A DNA stretch of 64,000 nucleotides from JAFDZO01 sp044226845 (GCA_044226845.1 JBGAGG010000002.1:379209-443208), one strand, 5' to 3'. Counted from the first letter of the stretch, positions 43,515-52,173 are shown. Numbers and translations: made by a program. Notes: a model not told the origin generated them from the sequence alone.

Positions 43515-44766
43515 TCCAACCCCGTTGATACATATAGCAAAGCTGAGACATAGGTTAAACATTACTATATTAGTCTGTCTGACTATACAGATTTTTTCTG
43601 CAAGCTTTTCAATTGCAGTTTCTTCGATTGCATTCGGTGTTTGGGGAGGGCTTTGGATCATTGAAGTATTGTTTCTAGACAGAAAGCTTCTTTATGATAA
43701 AGATACTTTTAAAGAGCTTAAGTGGATTAATATATTTATCGGGCTATATATATTCATTGATTTTCTTTCCCGTCTATTTGCATTCTATCCTGAAGATGCA
43801 TTGATTGGAATAAAACGAAATCTTCTCTTCCTTATTTTCTTTGTTTGCATTATAAAAGTATACGATAAGAAAATTTTATTTAATCTGCTTATCGCCGTTT
43901 TGGTTATCCAGGCGCTTATTTCATTGGGAGAACTGACTCAATATATTATTTCCATCAGCGAAGGAATGAATAAACCGTTCGGTGAGATTAGAATTGACTA
44001 TCTTGCTTACCCTCTTACTTCAGGAGAAATAAAAATGATGATTTTCTTTTTATTCTTTCCGCTGATTTTCTTAAAAGGAAGAAGCATGTTCATGGATAAA
44101 AGAGTATTAGTGGGACTATTAGTTCCCGTTCTTATTTCCATGATTTTAACACAGTCGCGTAATGTATTTATAGCGCTTTTTGTTTGTATGATAATTGTTG
44201 GCATACTAATCAATAAAAAATTCTTGTTGACATTTTTAGCAGTAATAATAATAGGAGGATTATTCCTGCCCTCAAAGTATACAGAGAGGATAAAAAGCAT
44301 CACAGATTTAAACCATCCAAGTAACGCGCCTCGCCTTACTATGTGGCAGAACGGCTGGAAGATGTTCATTAACAATCCGATTATAGGAGTAGGTGATAAT
44401 AAAGTTATGGAAGTCTATCAATACTATCGTCCTGAAATGACACAAAATGAACATTCGCACTTACATAGTAATATTATGATGATACTGGCAACAAACGGAA
44501 TAACAGGATTTGCCGTATGGACAGGTCTTTTTCTTATGATATTTTTAAAGTTTATAAGGTATTACAAAATGAAACTGCCTGATGAATATAAGCTGATGAT
44601 TTTGGGAGCTATTCTGGTTTTAATTTCTTTTCACATTTCAGGAATTTTTGAATGGAGCTATGGCGATGCAGAAGTTTTTTCTGTGCTGTTCTTCATTTTG
44701 TCCGTGCCTTTCAATATCTATAAATTTAATATTTCACCAACGTTTAAGTCATATATATATAATTGA
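43459..44766 (+). CDS. O-antigen ligase/polymerase family protein
   Basis: This ~435-residue protein has ~11 membrane helices and the Wzy/WaaL-type large periplasmic loop with NAPRLTMWQNGWKMFINNPIIGVGDNKV and NEHSHLHSNIMMILATNGITG, typical of the O-antigen ligase family. The start is uncertain. The longest frame begins with TTG at 43459, overlapping the previous gene by 56 bp; a TTG at 43525, 10 bp after that gene's stop, would give a shorter N-terminus and is equally possible. It links glycans to lipid A core or polymerises repeat units. Confidence 0.82.
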   Translation: MGFFLSPLLRELKKRIKNNPTPLIHIAKLRHRLNITILVCLTIQIFSASFSIAVSSIAFGVWGGLWIIEVLFLDRKLLYDKDTFKELKWINIFIGLYIFIDFLSRLFAFYPEDALIGIKRNLLFLIFFVCIIKVYDKKILFNLLIAVLVIQALISLGELTQYIISISEGMNKPFGEIRIDYLAYPLTSGEIKMMIFFLFFPLIFLKGRSMFMDKRVLVGLLVPVLISMILTQSRNVFIALFVCMIIVGILINKKFLLTFLAVIIIGGLFLPSKYTERIKSITDLNHPSNAPRLTMWQNGWKMFINNPIIGVGDNKVMEVYQYYRPEMTQNEHSHLHSNIMMILATNGITGFAVWTGLFLMIFLKFIRYYKMKLPDEYKLMILGAILVLISFHISGIFEWSYGDAEVFSVLFFILSVPFNIYKFNISPTFKSYIYN

Positions 44767-45899
44767 ACCCGGAGACTAAAATTAAGTCGAAAATTTTATT
44801 AACGAACGGTTCAGATATTTATTCCGGAGGAGAGTACTTTGTACTTGAGTTCGGAAAAAAACTGAAAGACCGCGGATATGATGTTACAATCTGCTGCCAT
44901 CCCGGAATTTTACTTTATGAAAAAGCAAAAGTGTACGGCATCAATTTATTTCCGGTTGATTTTCCTGTGAAAGGTGAAATTTTTAAGTTCACAAAAATTA
45001 TTTATGATTATATTAAAAAGAATAAAATTGATATTGTTCATACTAATAATAATTATGATAGGACTTCAGCAGGTTTCGCAGCAAAGTTTGCAGGTGCCGG
45101 GCATATAACGATGAATCATTCGTATCACTCAATCTCACATAACATCACTCATTATATTCGTAATCATTATTGCACAAATTATTTTCTTGTTGATGGTTTC
45201 TGCACTAAGGAACTTTTGATAAAAGAGGATAAGATTGATGCCGGTAAAATAAAAGTAATTCATCTCGGCATTGAACCTGATGCTATGAAGAAAGACGCTG
45301 CATTAAGAAAAAATGTGAGATATGAGTTCAATATTTCTGATGATACAATTTTATTCGGTAATACGGGCAGATTGGTTGAATTTAAAGGACAGGAATATCT
45401 TGTAAAATCTTTCGCACACGTCGCAAAGCAATTTGATAAGATAAAATTAATGATTGTCGGCAACGGGCACTTAGAACAAAAATTGAAAGATTTAACGAAT
45501 GAATTTGGTTTGAATGACAAGATAATCTTTCCCGGATTTCGTGATGACATGCAGGCAGTTTATTCAGCCTTTGATGTATATCTTCATTCTTCTGTAGAAG
45601 GGGGTGGCGAAACGTTTCCTTTTTCTGTCTTATATTCACTTGCGCAGGGAATACCTGCTGTTGTTACCGATGTAGGTGATGTTGCTAAAATGATTGAACA
45701 GGAGGAGACCGGTTTTTTTGTGCCGGATAAAAATCCGGAAGCTATGGCCGAAAAAATTATTTATCTGTTAAATAACAAAAATCTTATCCTTGAGTTTGGC
45801 AGTAACGCATTGAAACTATTGCATAATAAATTTACTTTAGATATTATGTTTGATAATATTATAGATGTGTACAATAAAATTCCTTTAAGGAAGAATTAA
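44763..45899 (+). CDS. Glycosyltransferase family 4
   Basis: The TTG start overlaps the preceding stop by 4 bp. The 378-residue protein is a GT-B enzyme. It opens KILLTNGSDIYSGGEYFVLEF with the glycine-rich acceptor loop and has IVHTNNNYDRTSAGFAAKF. The C-terminal domain contains FGNTGRLVEFKGQEYLVKSF and EGGGETFPFSVLYSLAQGIPAVVTDVGD, the EX7E donor-binding region. It probably extends the lipid-linked glycan made by this locus. Confidence 0.85.
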   Translation: MNPETKIKSKILLTNGSDIYSGGEYFVLEFGKKLKDRGYDVTICCHPGILLYEKAKVYGINLFPVDFPVKGEIFKFTKIIYDYIKKNKIDIVHTNNNYDRTSAGFAAKFAGAGHITMNHSYHSISHNITHYIRNHYCTNYFLVDGFCTKELLIKEDKIDAGKIKVIHLGIEPDAMKKDAALRKNVRYEFNISDDTILFGNTGRLVEFKGQEYLVKSFAHVAKQFDKIKLMIVGNGHLEQKLKDLTNEFGLNDKIIFPGFRDDMQAVYSAFDVYLHSSVEGGGETFPFSVLYSLAQGIPAVVTDVGDVAKMIEQEETGFFVPDKNPEAMAEKIIYLLNNKNLILEFGSNALKLLHNKFTLDIMFDNIIDVYNKIPLRKN

Positions 45900-45920
45900 T
45901 AAAGAAAAATTAACAAAGAA

Positions 45921-47048
45921 TTGATACCATTTAATAAACCTTTCATAACGCAATCCGAAGAAAAATACTTACAGCAGGTTATAAAAAATAATAAGTTCTG
46001 CGGCGACGGGGACTTCACGCGAAAATGCAATCAATGGCTCGAAAATTATTTTAGCATAAATAAAGCTCTGCTTACAACTTCATGTACTCATGCGCTTGAA
46101 CTGACTTCTTTATTAATGAATATTGAAGAAGGCGATGAAATAATTATGCCTTCTTTTACTTTCGTCTCAGCTGCAAATGCTTACGTATTGCGGGGAGCAA
46201 AAATAGTATTCGTCGATATACGTCCCGATACTATGAATATTGATGAAAATAAAATTGAAGAGGCTATCACTGATAAAACAAAAGCAATTGTCCTGGTGCA
46301 TTATGCAGGCGTAGGATGTAATATGGATAAGATCATGCAGATTGCGAAAGAGCATAATTTGTTCGTTATCGAAGATGCCGCGCATTGTATAAATGCAACT
46401 TACCACGGCAAACAGCTTGGAAGTATCGGACATTTCGGAACATTAAGTTTTCATGAAACAAAAAATTTTCAGTGCGGTGAAGGCGGCGCTATATTGGTAA
46501 ATGATGATAAATATTCAGAGCGTTCAGAAGTTGTAAAAGATAAAGGGACAAATATAAATAAATTTAAAGCCGGTATTGTTGACAGATACAGCTGGGTAGA
46601 TATAGGTTCGAGTTATTCACCGAGTGAATTTAATGCAGCGTTTCTTTATGCTCAGTTTGAAATTGCAGATGAAATTACTAAAAAGAGGAATCTACTTGCT
46701 GATACATACAGGGAAAATATGTCAGAACTTGCATACAAAGAACATCTTGAGCTGCAAACTTACCCTGAGCACTGCAAACCTAACGGGCATATTTTTTATT
46801 TTAAACTGAATGACTATGAGCAAAGAAAACAAATGATTTCTCATTTACGTGATAACGGAGTACAGTCAGTTTTTCACTACGTACCTTTGCATTCATCACT
46901 TGGGGGTAAAAAATATGGAAGGTTTCATGGAGACGACAAATTTACAACTAAAGAAAGTGAAAGATTATTAAGACTACCTTTGTATCACGAGCTCGAAGTC
47001 AGTCAGGTGAATTATATTTGTGATAAAGTAAAAGAATTTTATAAATAG
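45921..47048 (+). CDS. wecE: dTDP-4-amino-4,6-dideoxygalactose transaminase (WecE/RffA-like)
   Basis: The TTG start gives MIPFNKPFITQSEEKYLQQV. The 375-residue DegT-family protein follows the enterobacterial WecE enzyme closely: CGDGDFTRKCNQWLE, TTSCTHALELTSLL, IMPSFTFVSAANAYVLRGAK, VFVDIRPDTMNIDE and SFHETKNFQCGEGGA. PLP-binding Lys181 is in the same place as in E. coli RffA, and TTKESERLLRLPL is near the end. WecE makes dTDP-Fuc4N-type amino sugars from dTDP-4-keto-6-deoxyglucose. The 4,6-dehydratase and the usual Fuc4N acetyltransferase (WecD) are not in this window. Confidence 0.9.
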   Translation: MIPFNKPFITQSEEKYLQQVIKNNKFCGDGDFTRKCNQWLENYFSINKALLTTSCTHALELTSLLMNIEEGDEIIMPSFTFVSAANAYVLRGAKIVFVDIRPDTMNIDENKIEEAITDKTKAIVLVHYAGVGCNMDKIMQIAKEHNLFVIEDAAHCINATYHGKQLGSIGHFGTLSFHETKNFQCGEGGAILVNDDKYSERSEVVKDKGTNINKFKAGIVDRYSWVDIGSSYSPSEFNAAFLYAQFEIADEITKKRNLLADTYRENMSELAYKEHLELQTYPEHCKPNGHIFYFKLNDYEQRKQMISHLRDNGVQSVFHYVPLHSSLGGKKYGRFHGDDKFTTKESERLLRLPLYHELEVSQVNYICDKVKEFYK

Positions 47049-47060
47049 ATTTTAAATTAA

Positions 47061-47582
47061 ATGCAGGCAATAGAATCAGAAATATATTTAAAGAAATTCA
47101 AGGTCAGCTCAATTTCAATCACATATCTTCCGGATACATTTCTTACCAATGAAATTGCTGAAAGCGAGAACTTGGATTTATTCGATAATGTTTACACCTT
47201 AAAGAAATATCCCATTGATTTGTCTCTGGATTTTGAAACAAACGGAGAAGGAGATATTGCTCTGTTTATCTACTTAAAAACAAATTGCGATGATGAAGGA
47301 ATGCCTTTGGATAAAAGCGCAATTCAACTAAGTCTCATTGCAAACGGAGTCGTTGGAAGTAAGGATTCGAAACAATCGGATGATGTGGCATATATTATAA
47401 ATGCATTTGCAATATTGTTCGGTCAGATAAGAGGATACCTGGCCGGTGTGACTTCACAATTCGAGTGCGGAACATATTATCTCCCTGCAATCGATGTAGA
47501 GCAGACTGTTTCCAAAATTATCGAAGAAAGAAACAACGAAGGCTCACAGCAGTTATACGATATAAAGCTTCCTGAAAATTAA
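47061..47582 (+). CDS. SecB-like protein
   Basis: The 173-residue soluble protein has a beta-rich first half (SSISITYLPDTFL, IDLSLDFETNGEGDIALFIYLK) and the later pattern AYIINAFAILFGQIRGYLAGVTSQFECGTYYLPAIDV. The second half resembles the conserved SecB segment (NavAILFPYxRxxISxLT...LPxIN). SecB keeps export-bound or antitoxin proteins unfolded. SecB-like orphans in Bacteroidota are often annotated as hypothetical. Canonical SecB identity is not claimed. It lies 12 bp after wecE, 14 bp before pdxJ. Confidence 0.5.
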   Translation: MQAIESEIYLKKFKVSSISITYLPDTFLTNEIAESENLDLFDNVYTLKKYPIDLSLDFETNGEGDIALFIYLKTNCDDEGMPLDKSAIQLSLIANGVVGSKDSKQSDDVAYIINAFAILFGQIRGYLAGVTSQFECGTYYLPAIDVEQTVSKIIEERNNEGSQQLYDIKLPEN

Positions 47583-47596
47583 TTTACCTGTTTATA

Positions 47597-48313
47597 ATGA
47601 CTAAGCTTTCAATAAATGTAAATAAGTTTGCCCTTCTCAGAAACAGCAGGGGACATAATAATCCTGATGTTGTTAAAGTTGCTATCGATGCACAAAAGTT
47701 TGGAGCTGACGGTATTACAGTTCATCCCCGTCCCGATGAAAGACATATAAAATATGATGATGTTGGAAAATTAAAAAGCATAATTACTACTGAATTTAAT
47801 ATTGAAGGAAATCCGCGTGAACAAAAGTTTGTTGATTTAGTTCTAGCTAATAAACCGACTCAAGTGACGCTTGTACCGGATGCTCAAAATCAGCTGACAT
47901 CCGACCATGGATGGGATACAATTGAAAATGCAAACTATCTGAAAGAAATTATTTCGGTCTTTAAAAATGCGGGAATAAGAACCTCGCTTTTTGTAGATCC
48001 TGTAGTTGAGATGGTTGAAGGAGCAAAAAAAACAGGAACAGACAGAATTGAGTTGTATACTGAAGCTTATGCAAAAGAATTTCATTCAGGAAAAGAAGCT
48101 GCGATTTCAAAATACAGAGAGGCAGCTTTGAAAGCAGTTGAACTTAATATTGGAATAAACGCAGGGCACGACTTAGATTTGGATAACCTGAAATATTTCC
48201 ATGATAACATTCCTAACTTGCTTGAAGTATCAATTGGGCATGCCTTGGTATGTGATTCATTATATATGGGATTTGAAAACGTAGTAAGAATGTATAAAGA
48301 GCAGTTGAAGTAA
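47597..48313 (+). CDS. pdxJ: Pyridoxine 5'-phosphate synthase
   Basis: The 238-residue TIM-barrel enzyme has the PdxJ signatures: LSINVNKFALLRNSRG, GADGITVHPRPDERHI, FNIEGNPREQ, QVTLVPDAQNQLTSDHGWD, RTSLFVDP, IELYTEAYA and INAGHDLDLDNL. It condenses deoxyxylulose 5-phosphate with aminoacetone phosphate derivative in vitamin B6 synthesis. It ends 2 bp from the converging NAD kinase gene. Confidence 0.95.
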   Translation: MTKLSINVNKFALLRNSRGHNNPDVVKVAIDAQKFGADGITVHPRPDERHIKYDDVGKLKSIITTEFNIEGNPREQKFVDLVLANKPTQVTLVPDAQNQLTSDHGWDTIENANYLKEIISVFKNAGIRTSLFVDPVVEMVEGAKKTGTDRIELYTEAYAKEFHSGKEAAISKYREAALKAVELNIGINAGHDLDLDNLKYFHDNIPNLLEVSIGHALVCDSLYMGFENVVRMYKEQLK

Positions 48314-48315
48314 TA

Positions 48316-49173
48316 TTACTTTCTTTTATCTTCACTCCATAATAATTTTTTCTTCAAAGTATCGAAGTAAGTGCTGTCCATTCGTTTGACAAGCTTTATT
48401 GTATAGTCTGCCTTCCTTAATTTAACTTCCATAGGTGATTTACCTGTAACATAAGTCTGTCCGTCAGCGGTTACTCTGGCATTTGAGCTGCCTAAAGTTT
48501 TAATAGTTATCTCTCCGTCATCAGGTAAAATGATGGGTCGGATATTTAAAGAGTGCGGACAAATAGGCGTAGCTGAAAAAACTGAACTGTGCGGGCTTAT
48601 AACGGGTCCGCCTGAAGAAAGTGAATACCCTGTAGAGCCTGTAGGTGTAGAAATAATAATTCCATCGGCAACTAATTTAAAGATCCTTTCATCATTATAA
48701 AATGCGTCGATGTTTATCATACGTATAGAGTTAGCTTTATCGATCACTATATCATTTAGTCCATAGAATATTTTACCGTTAACATTTGCTTCAAGGATAT
48801 TTCTTTCTGTAACTCTGAATTTTCCCTTAAGCATTTCATTTAAGAAACCGGTTATTTCATTTGCCCGTACCTCTGCAAGGAAACCGAGATTTCCTAAATT
48901 GACACCAAGGATAGGAATATTTCTATTTCCTACTTGTCTTGCTGAATTCAAAAAAGTCCCGTCTCCCCCTAAAGATAATAGAATAATATCCTTTTTCTTT
49001 AGGATAGATGTTATTGGCAATGAAAATTTTCTGTACGGATTTCCAGATGATTTCGTAAATAGCTTTGAATCGATAAAAAATTCCGTTTTTTTCCTTAACA
49101 GAAAAACTCCTATATCTTTTATTACTTCATATAGATTTTCTTTCTCAATATTTCCGGTTATTCCGAAAATCAT
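48316..49173 (-). CDS. nadK: NAD kinase
   Basis: The 285-residue protein has LSLGGDGTFLNSARQ (GGDG at 69-72), LGVNLGNLGFLAE and the NAD-binding GIIISTPTGSTGYSLSSGGP (171-190), all canonical. It phosphorylates NAD to NADP. The 4-bp overlap with the upstream DUF1844 gene is a tight operon. Confidence 0.95.
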   Translation of the reverse strand: MIFGITGNIEKENLYEVIKDIGVFLLRKKTEFFIDSKLFTKSSGNPYRKFSLPITSILKKKDIILLSLGGDGTFLNSARQVGNRNIPILGVNLGNLGFLAEVRANEITGFLNEMLKGKFRVTERNILEANVNGKIFYGLNDIVIDKANSIRMINIDAFYNDERIFKLVADGIIISTPTGSTGYSLSSGGPVISPHSSVFSATPICPHSLNIRPIILPDDGEITIKTLGSSNARVTADGQTYVTGKSPMEVKLRKADYTIKLVKRMDSTYFDTLKKKLLWSEDKRK

Positions 49174-49469
49174 TTGGATTCGTCTTTTTTATCTTCGACC
49201 GGTTGAGCAGGTTTACTGCTTTCTTCTACGTAATTTAATTTTAAATCCGAAAGTGCGCTATCCAGAAATCTTTTTTCTTCTTCAGCAAGATTTCCCTTAG
49301 TTTTTTCTGATAGCATTTCAATTAAATCTATTGTTGCCTGCGCTGCTTGCAAATCGGTTTCGATTTTATCTGATACAGGATTTTTAATTTTTCCAAGATG
49401 CATCATTGTCTGCATCTGAAAGCTGTAGATTAATGAAAAGAACATTTGTGTTGATTTATCTTTATCCAT
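49170..49469 (-). CDS. DUF1844 family protein
   Basis: The 99-residue acidic helical protein carries the DUF1844 core: FFSLIYSFQMQTMMHLGKIKNP, then DLQAAQATIDLIEMLSEKTKGNL and EEKRFLDSALSDLKLNYVEE. The C-terminal tail is charged and likely disordered. Its function is unknown. It is co-transcribed with nadK, 18 bp from the 491-residue gene on the same strand, so all three may form one transcript. Confidence 0.85.
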   Translation of the reverse strand: MDKDKSTQMFFSLIYSFQMQTMMHLGKIKNPVSDKIETDLQAAQATIDLIEMLSEKTKGNLAEEEKRFLDSALSDLKLNYVEESSKPAQPVEDKKDESK

Positions 49470-49487
49470 ATAAATTATGTAATTAAG

Positions 49488-50963
49488 TTATTTTAACTTT
49501 TGATAAGTTTTTACGAGCCAATCTTTATATAGGCAATTTTCTTCAATGGTCAATTTTTTTCGGTAATAACCCATATCCGATTTTTTGTTTGATATTTTAT
49601 ACAAAAATAGCTTATCCATATATGTTAAAAAATTGATTAATGTTTGCCTTCTTTGCTGAGTAAATGACTTATTAATTCTGATGAACTTTTGAAAGGATTT
49701 CAAATCGTTTAAACCTTCATTAAAATAAGCCAGGTTGTAAAAAATTATTAGCTTCATAGCGCGGATTTCAAGAAAGAAACTATTTTCCCTTATATTGTTT
49801 AAATTTGTCAGACAATCTCTATAGTTTCCGGTAGCAAAATTCAAGGTTGCAAGACCGTAATTTTCTGCGTCCTTTTGAAGGCGCGGATTTACTTTTTTAC
49901 TGTAAATTTTTATAAAATTTTCCAGCCAGTCAAATTTTTCCAAAGTAATTGCACTGTTAATAATTATTTTATAAAGATTTATGGGGAGAAATTTGGAAGC
50001 AAAATAAATATAGTACTCATTGTCTAAAACAATCTGGCATATTTCAAATATTTCTTTTTGAAATTCAGAATTCCCCGTTTTATCTTTTTGCAATGAGCAA
50101 TACGCAATTAGCTTTGAGTAATGAAAGTAAAGTTCGTTTTTATTTAATTTGTCTTTATTTTTAAACAGTGCCTTTTTGTAAGAGTAATAATTTTCCACAT
50201 TTCCGAGGTTTGAAAACGCCTGAACAAGCTTTAAATAAAGATTTATGATATAAGTATAATTATTAAAAGGCTCGATATTTTTAATTAATTTTTCAATTTC
50301 CAGATCATAAATCACTTTTTCCAGTTTAGGTTTGATATTGTAAGTATCATTTGATGATAATGAGATAATGGAATTGATATAGTTCGACATTAATTCCATT
50401 ATAAAGTAATTTATGAAGTTTACATTTACATTCAATAAACTCTCCGACAAAATTTTAGTGGATTTCTTATGGTTATCCAGCCCGTAGTTCAGAATATAGT
50501 TTACTTTATAGGCATCAAAGTTGTAACTTCGTTGAAAAAAATCTGAACCAATATCCTCTTTTGAAGACTTTTCCTCTGAAAAACTAAAAATATTCTTACT
50601 AGATAATGATTTTAAATTTCTTCCAAAGTATTCTTTTATTAAAAATTCATTCTTTTTTAAAGGATTTTTTTGTATGTTTGATATTATAAGAAATTCTTCT
50701 ATTAATTTCTGCATTTTAGAAATGAGATTTGTAATCGTAGAATAATTGTAAATTTTTCCCGGATACAGCTTTTTAAATAAATATTCACTAGTTAAAGAAT
50801 CGGAATTAAATTCAGGATAAAATTTTTTTAAGATCTCAAATAGTTCATTTATTTTCGAAAGACTGTTGAAATATGGTGATGAAAGAAATGTTTTTAAACT
50901 TTTTAATTCATCAGGAGTTATAGTTCTTAATACGATTATTAAATTATGGTTATTTAGGTTCAT
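49488..50963 (-). CDS. Large alpha-helical protein of unknown function, family member 1
   Basis: The 491-residue protein has no signal peptide, membrane helix or motif I recognise. It is almost all helix. Its first ~95 residues are conserved with two other window proteins (52196 and 61265): TPDELKSLKTFLSSPYFNS, then FYPEF, LTSEYLFKKLYPGK.Y and LIEEFL. The second half has TPR-like helix pairs (YYFHYSKLIAYC-like sequence and AENYGLATLNFATGNYRDCL). It is divergent from a small secreted-peptide gene 192 bp away. Related proteins of similar length occur in Bacteroidota as hypotheticals (family memory, unverified). Confidence 0.75.
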   Translation of the reverse strand: MNLNNHNLIIVLRTITPDELKSLKTFLSSPYFNSLSKINELFEILKKFYPEFNSDSLTSEYLFKKLYPGKIYNYSTITNLISKMQKLIEEFLIISNIQKNPLKKNEFLIKEYFGRNLKSLSSKNIFSFSEEKSSKEDIGSDFFQRSYNFDAYKVNYILNYGLDNHKKSTKILSESLLNVNVNFINYFIMELMSNYINSIISLSSNDTYNIKPKLEKVIYDLEIEKLIKNIEPFNNYTYIINLYLKLVQAFSNLGNVENYYSYKKALFKNKDKLNKNELYFHYSKLIAYCSLQKDKTGNSEFQKEIFEICQIVLDNEYYIYFASKFLPINLYKIIINSAITLEKFDWLENFIKIYSKKVNPRLQKDAENYGLATLNFATGNYRDCLTNLNNIRENSFFLEIRAMKLIIFYNLAYFNEGLNDLKSFQKFIRINKSFTQQRRQTLINFLTYMDKLFLYKISNKKSDMGYYRKKLTIEENCLYKDWLVKTYQKLK

Positions 50964-51155
50964 ATCGGCACAAAATATACGGAGATAATAAAATAATTTT
51001 TTATAAAAATATCAAAAATAATATTAAAATCAAAGATTATTAAAAATTATATTTAAAAACCCTGCGGAAATCTAAAAAATATTTCTTTGCATATTAAGAT
51101 ATCTTTTGCAATATTTGTATAGATTTTAGTAGAGGTAATTTAACCTACCATACTT
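50964..51155. promoter_or_regulatory. Shared divergent upstream region
   Basis: This 192-bp AT-rich segment lies between the start codons of the 491-residue gene (minus) and the 80-residue peptide gene (plus), so both promoters must be here if both are transcribed. An AGGT/ACCT mini-hairpin at 51133-51146 sits 10 bp before the peptide ATG and covers the only purine-rich AGAGG. No exact TAnnTTTG box is visible. Confidence 0.35.
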
Positions 51156-51398
51156 ATGAGAAAAGTATTATTAAAAATTGTTTTACTGGTATTGATTGCT
51201 GTAGGAGTAATTTCTACATCCCCTTTTATAGTAAAGGCATCAGAGCCTTGTTCAACTGAAGTTGTTTCAGGCGAAGAATATACATATGAAAAAATTATTA
51301 TCGATGGCGTAGTTTGGATTGTAGTGATTGATCGTTCCGGCGCTATTTTAGAAATTTATCCTGAGTCATGCGGTGGTCCGCATCTTGGAGGACACTAG
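51156..51398 (+). CDS. Small secreted peptide, family member 1 (80 residues)
   Basis: The product has a strong signal peptide (MRKVLLKIVLLVLIAVGVIS) with likely cleavage after IVKA (residue 28), leaving ~52 residues. The mature part reads GEEYTYEKIIIDGVVWIVVI, then DRSGAILEIYPESCGGPHLGGH. It aligns with the next peptide through EY.Y....DGV.WI.V.D..G....YPE. Two cysteines (32 and 72) could form a disulphide. No known family is recognised. A hairpin-rich region and a strong terminator follow. Confidence 0.65.
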   Translation: MRKVLLKIVLLVLIAVGVISTSPFIVKASEPCSTEVVSGEEYTYEKIIIDGVVWIVVIDRSGAILEIYPESCGGPHLGGH

Positions 51399-51450
51399 TT
51401 CTTTAAAAGTTTAAAATTGTTTTAATTAATTGAATTAATAATGGTGAATC

Positions 51451-51492
51451 AAAACGCTCCCTCGTTTTTTTAGTTTTTTCGGGGGAGGTTTT
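51451..51492 (+). terminator. Candidate terminator hairpin after peptide 1
   Basis: AAAAC-CTCCCTCG on the left pairs with CGGGGGAGGTTTT on the right, about 13 pairs with one bulge and one G:U. The loop is T-rich and a short TTTT lies at the right base. It lies 53 bp after the peptide stop. The loop being a T-run makes the termination mode unclear. Confidence 0.4.
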
Positions 51493-51499
51493 GAACTCT

Positions 51500-51518
51500 A
51501 AAAGTTCAAAGAACTTTT
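51500..51518. repeat. Short perfect hairpin
   Basis: AAAAGTTC AAA GAACTTTT is a perfect 8-bp stem with a 3-nt loop. It sits between the two larger hairpins of this 562-bp gene-free stretch (51399-51960). Confidence 0.5.
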
Positions 51519-51616
51519 ATGGTTAAATCTGGGAGAAGTAAATGATAGCCCCCCTAAAATTTTTTCTCCCGTTTGCCAAATAACAAGATTCTCATAGCTA
51601 AAATCTCACCTCGTTA

Positions 51617-51663
51617 AAATACTCCTTCTTTTTCATACTTTTTCGGAAGGAGTATTTTTTTTT
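51617..51663 (+). terminator. Strong Rho-independent terminator
   Basis: AAATACTCCTT (51617-51627) pairs with AAGGAGTATTT (51647-51657), and an unbroken T-run reaches 51663. It lies 219 bp after peptide 1, implying a long 3' untranslated region or a separate small RNA ending here. Confidence 0.85.
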
Positions 51664-51892
51664 ATTAAAAAGTTTATCGTTCCTCACTTCAAAATCTTCA
51701 TATTAAAAATTACCGGTTTTTCATTCCAATAATAAGAATAGTTTAAATTGTTTTTACAATTTATCCTGCATAAAATTAAAGGTATTTTTTGTATATATTT
51801 ACCTTTTATAATGCTATGGATTTATTTGCTTCTAAGTGATTAAATCAATGTCTCTTACTGTGACTGTTTCAATTTTTCTTTAGTTTTAATGG

Positions 51893-51960
51893 CAAGCCGG
51901 GCAGGCTGATTTTCACAGGTATTTTGCCTGTGGTAAATCAAACCCCTATAGGGAAATTAA
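51893..51960 (+). promoter_or_regulatory. Structured leader of peptide 2
   Basis: Upstream of the ATG at 51961 are a small AGCC/GGCT stem (51895-51907), a hairpin CACAGG-loop-CCTGTG (51914-51932) with flanking TTT/AAA, and a palindrome CCCTATAGGG (51944-51953) containing the only SD-like AGGG. I could not match a known riboswitch core (c-di-GMP, SAM and cobalamin motifs looked for). It may be a riboregulator or just a stable leader. Confidence 0.3.
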
Positions 51961-52173
51961 ATGAAAATAAAATCATTTATTTTTGCCTGTCTGCTTTCTT
52001 TAACTTTTAATTGCACAGGCTTTGGAAATTCTGTTTCAGTCAAAGCTGAAACAAAAAATTATCACATTTCTTGTGATGAATATATTTATGTCAGATATGA
52101 TGTTGACGGAGTTCCTTGGATTTTTGTGTATGATAAAGGCGGGAATTTAATTACTGCCTACCCTGAGAATTAA
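51961..52173 (+). CDS. Small secreted peptide, family member 2 (70 residues)
   Basis: The product is a signal-peptide protein (MKIKSFIFACLLSLTFNCTG), with a probable cut after SVKA (residue 29) leaving ~41 residues. The mature part is DEYIYVRYDVDGVPWIFVYD, then KGGNLITAYPEN. It is clearly homologous to the 80-residue peptide 560 bp upstream. Cys18 in LTFNC could be read as a weak lipobox, but the residue before Cys is Asn, which is unusual. Its stop lies 22 bp from the stop of the converging 491-residue gene. Function unknown. Confidence 0.65.
   Translation: MKIKSFIFACLLSLTFNCTGFGNSVSVKAETKNYHISCDEYIYVRYDVDGVPWIFVYDKGGNLITAYPEN

Noticed and set aside
51893..51960. Possible cyclic-di-GMP or other known riboswitch before peptide 2
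   Set aside because: Hairpins are present, but the conserved core sequences of the c-di-GMP-I, SAM and cobalamin classes were not found, so only an unspecific leader is reported.
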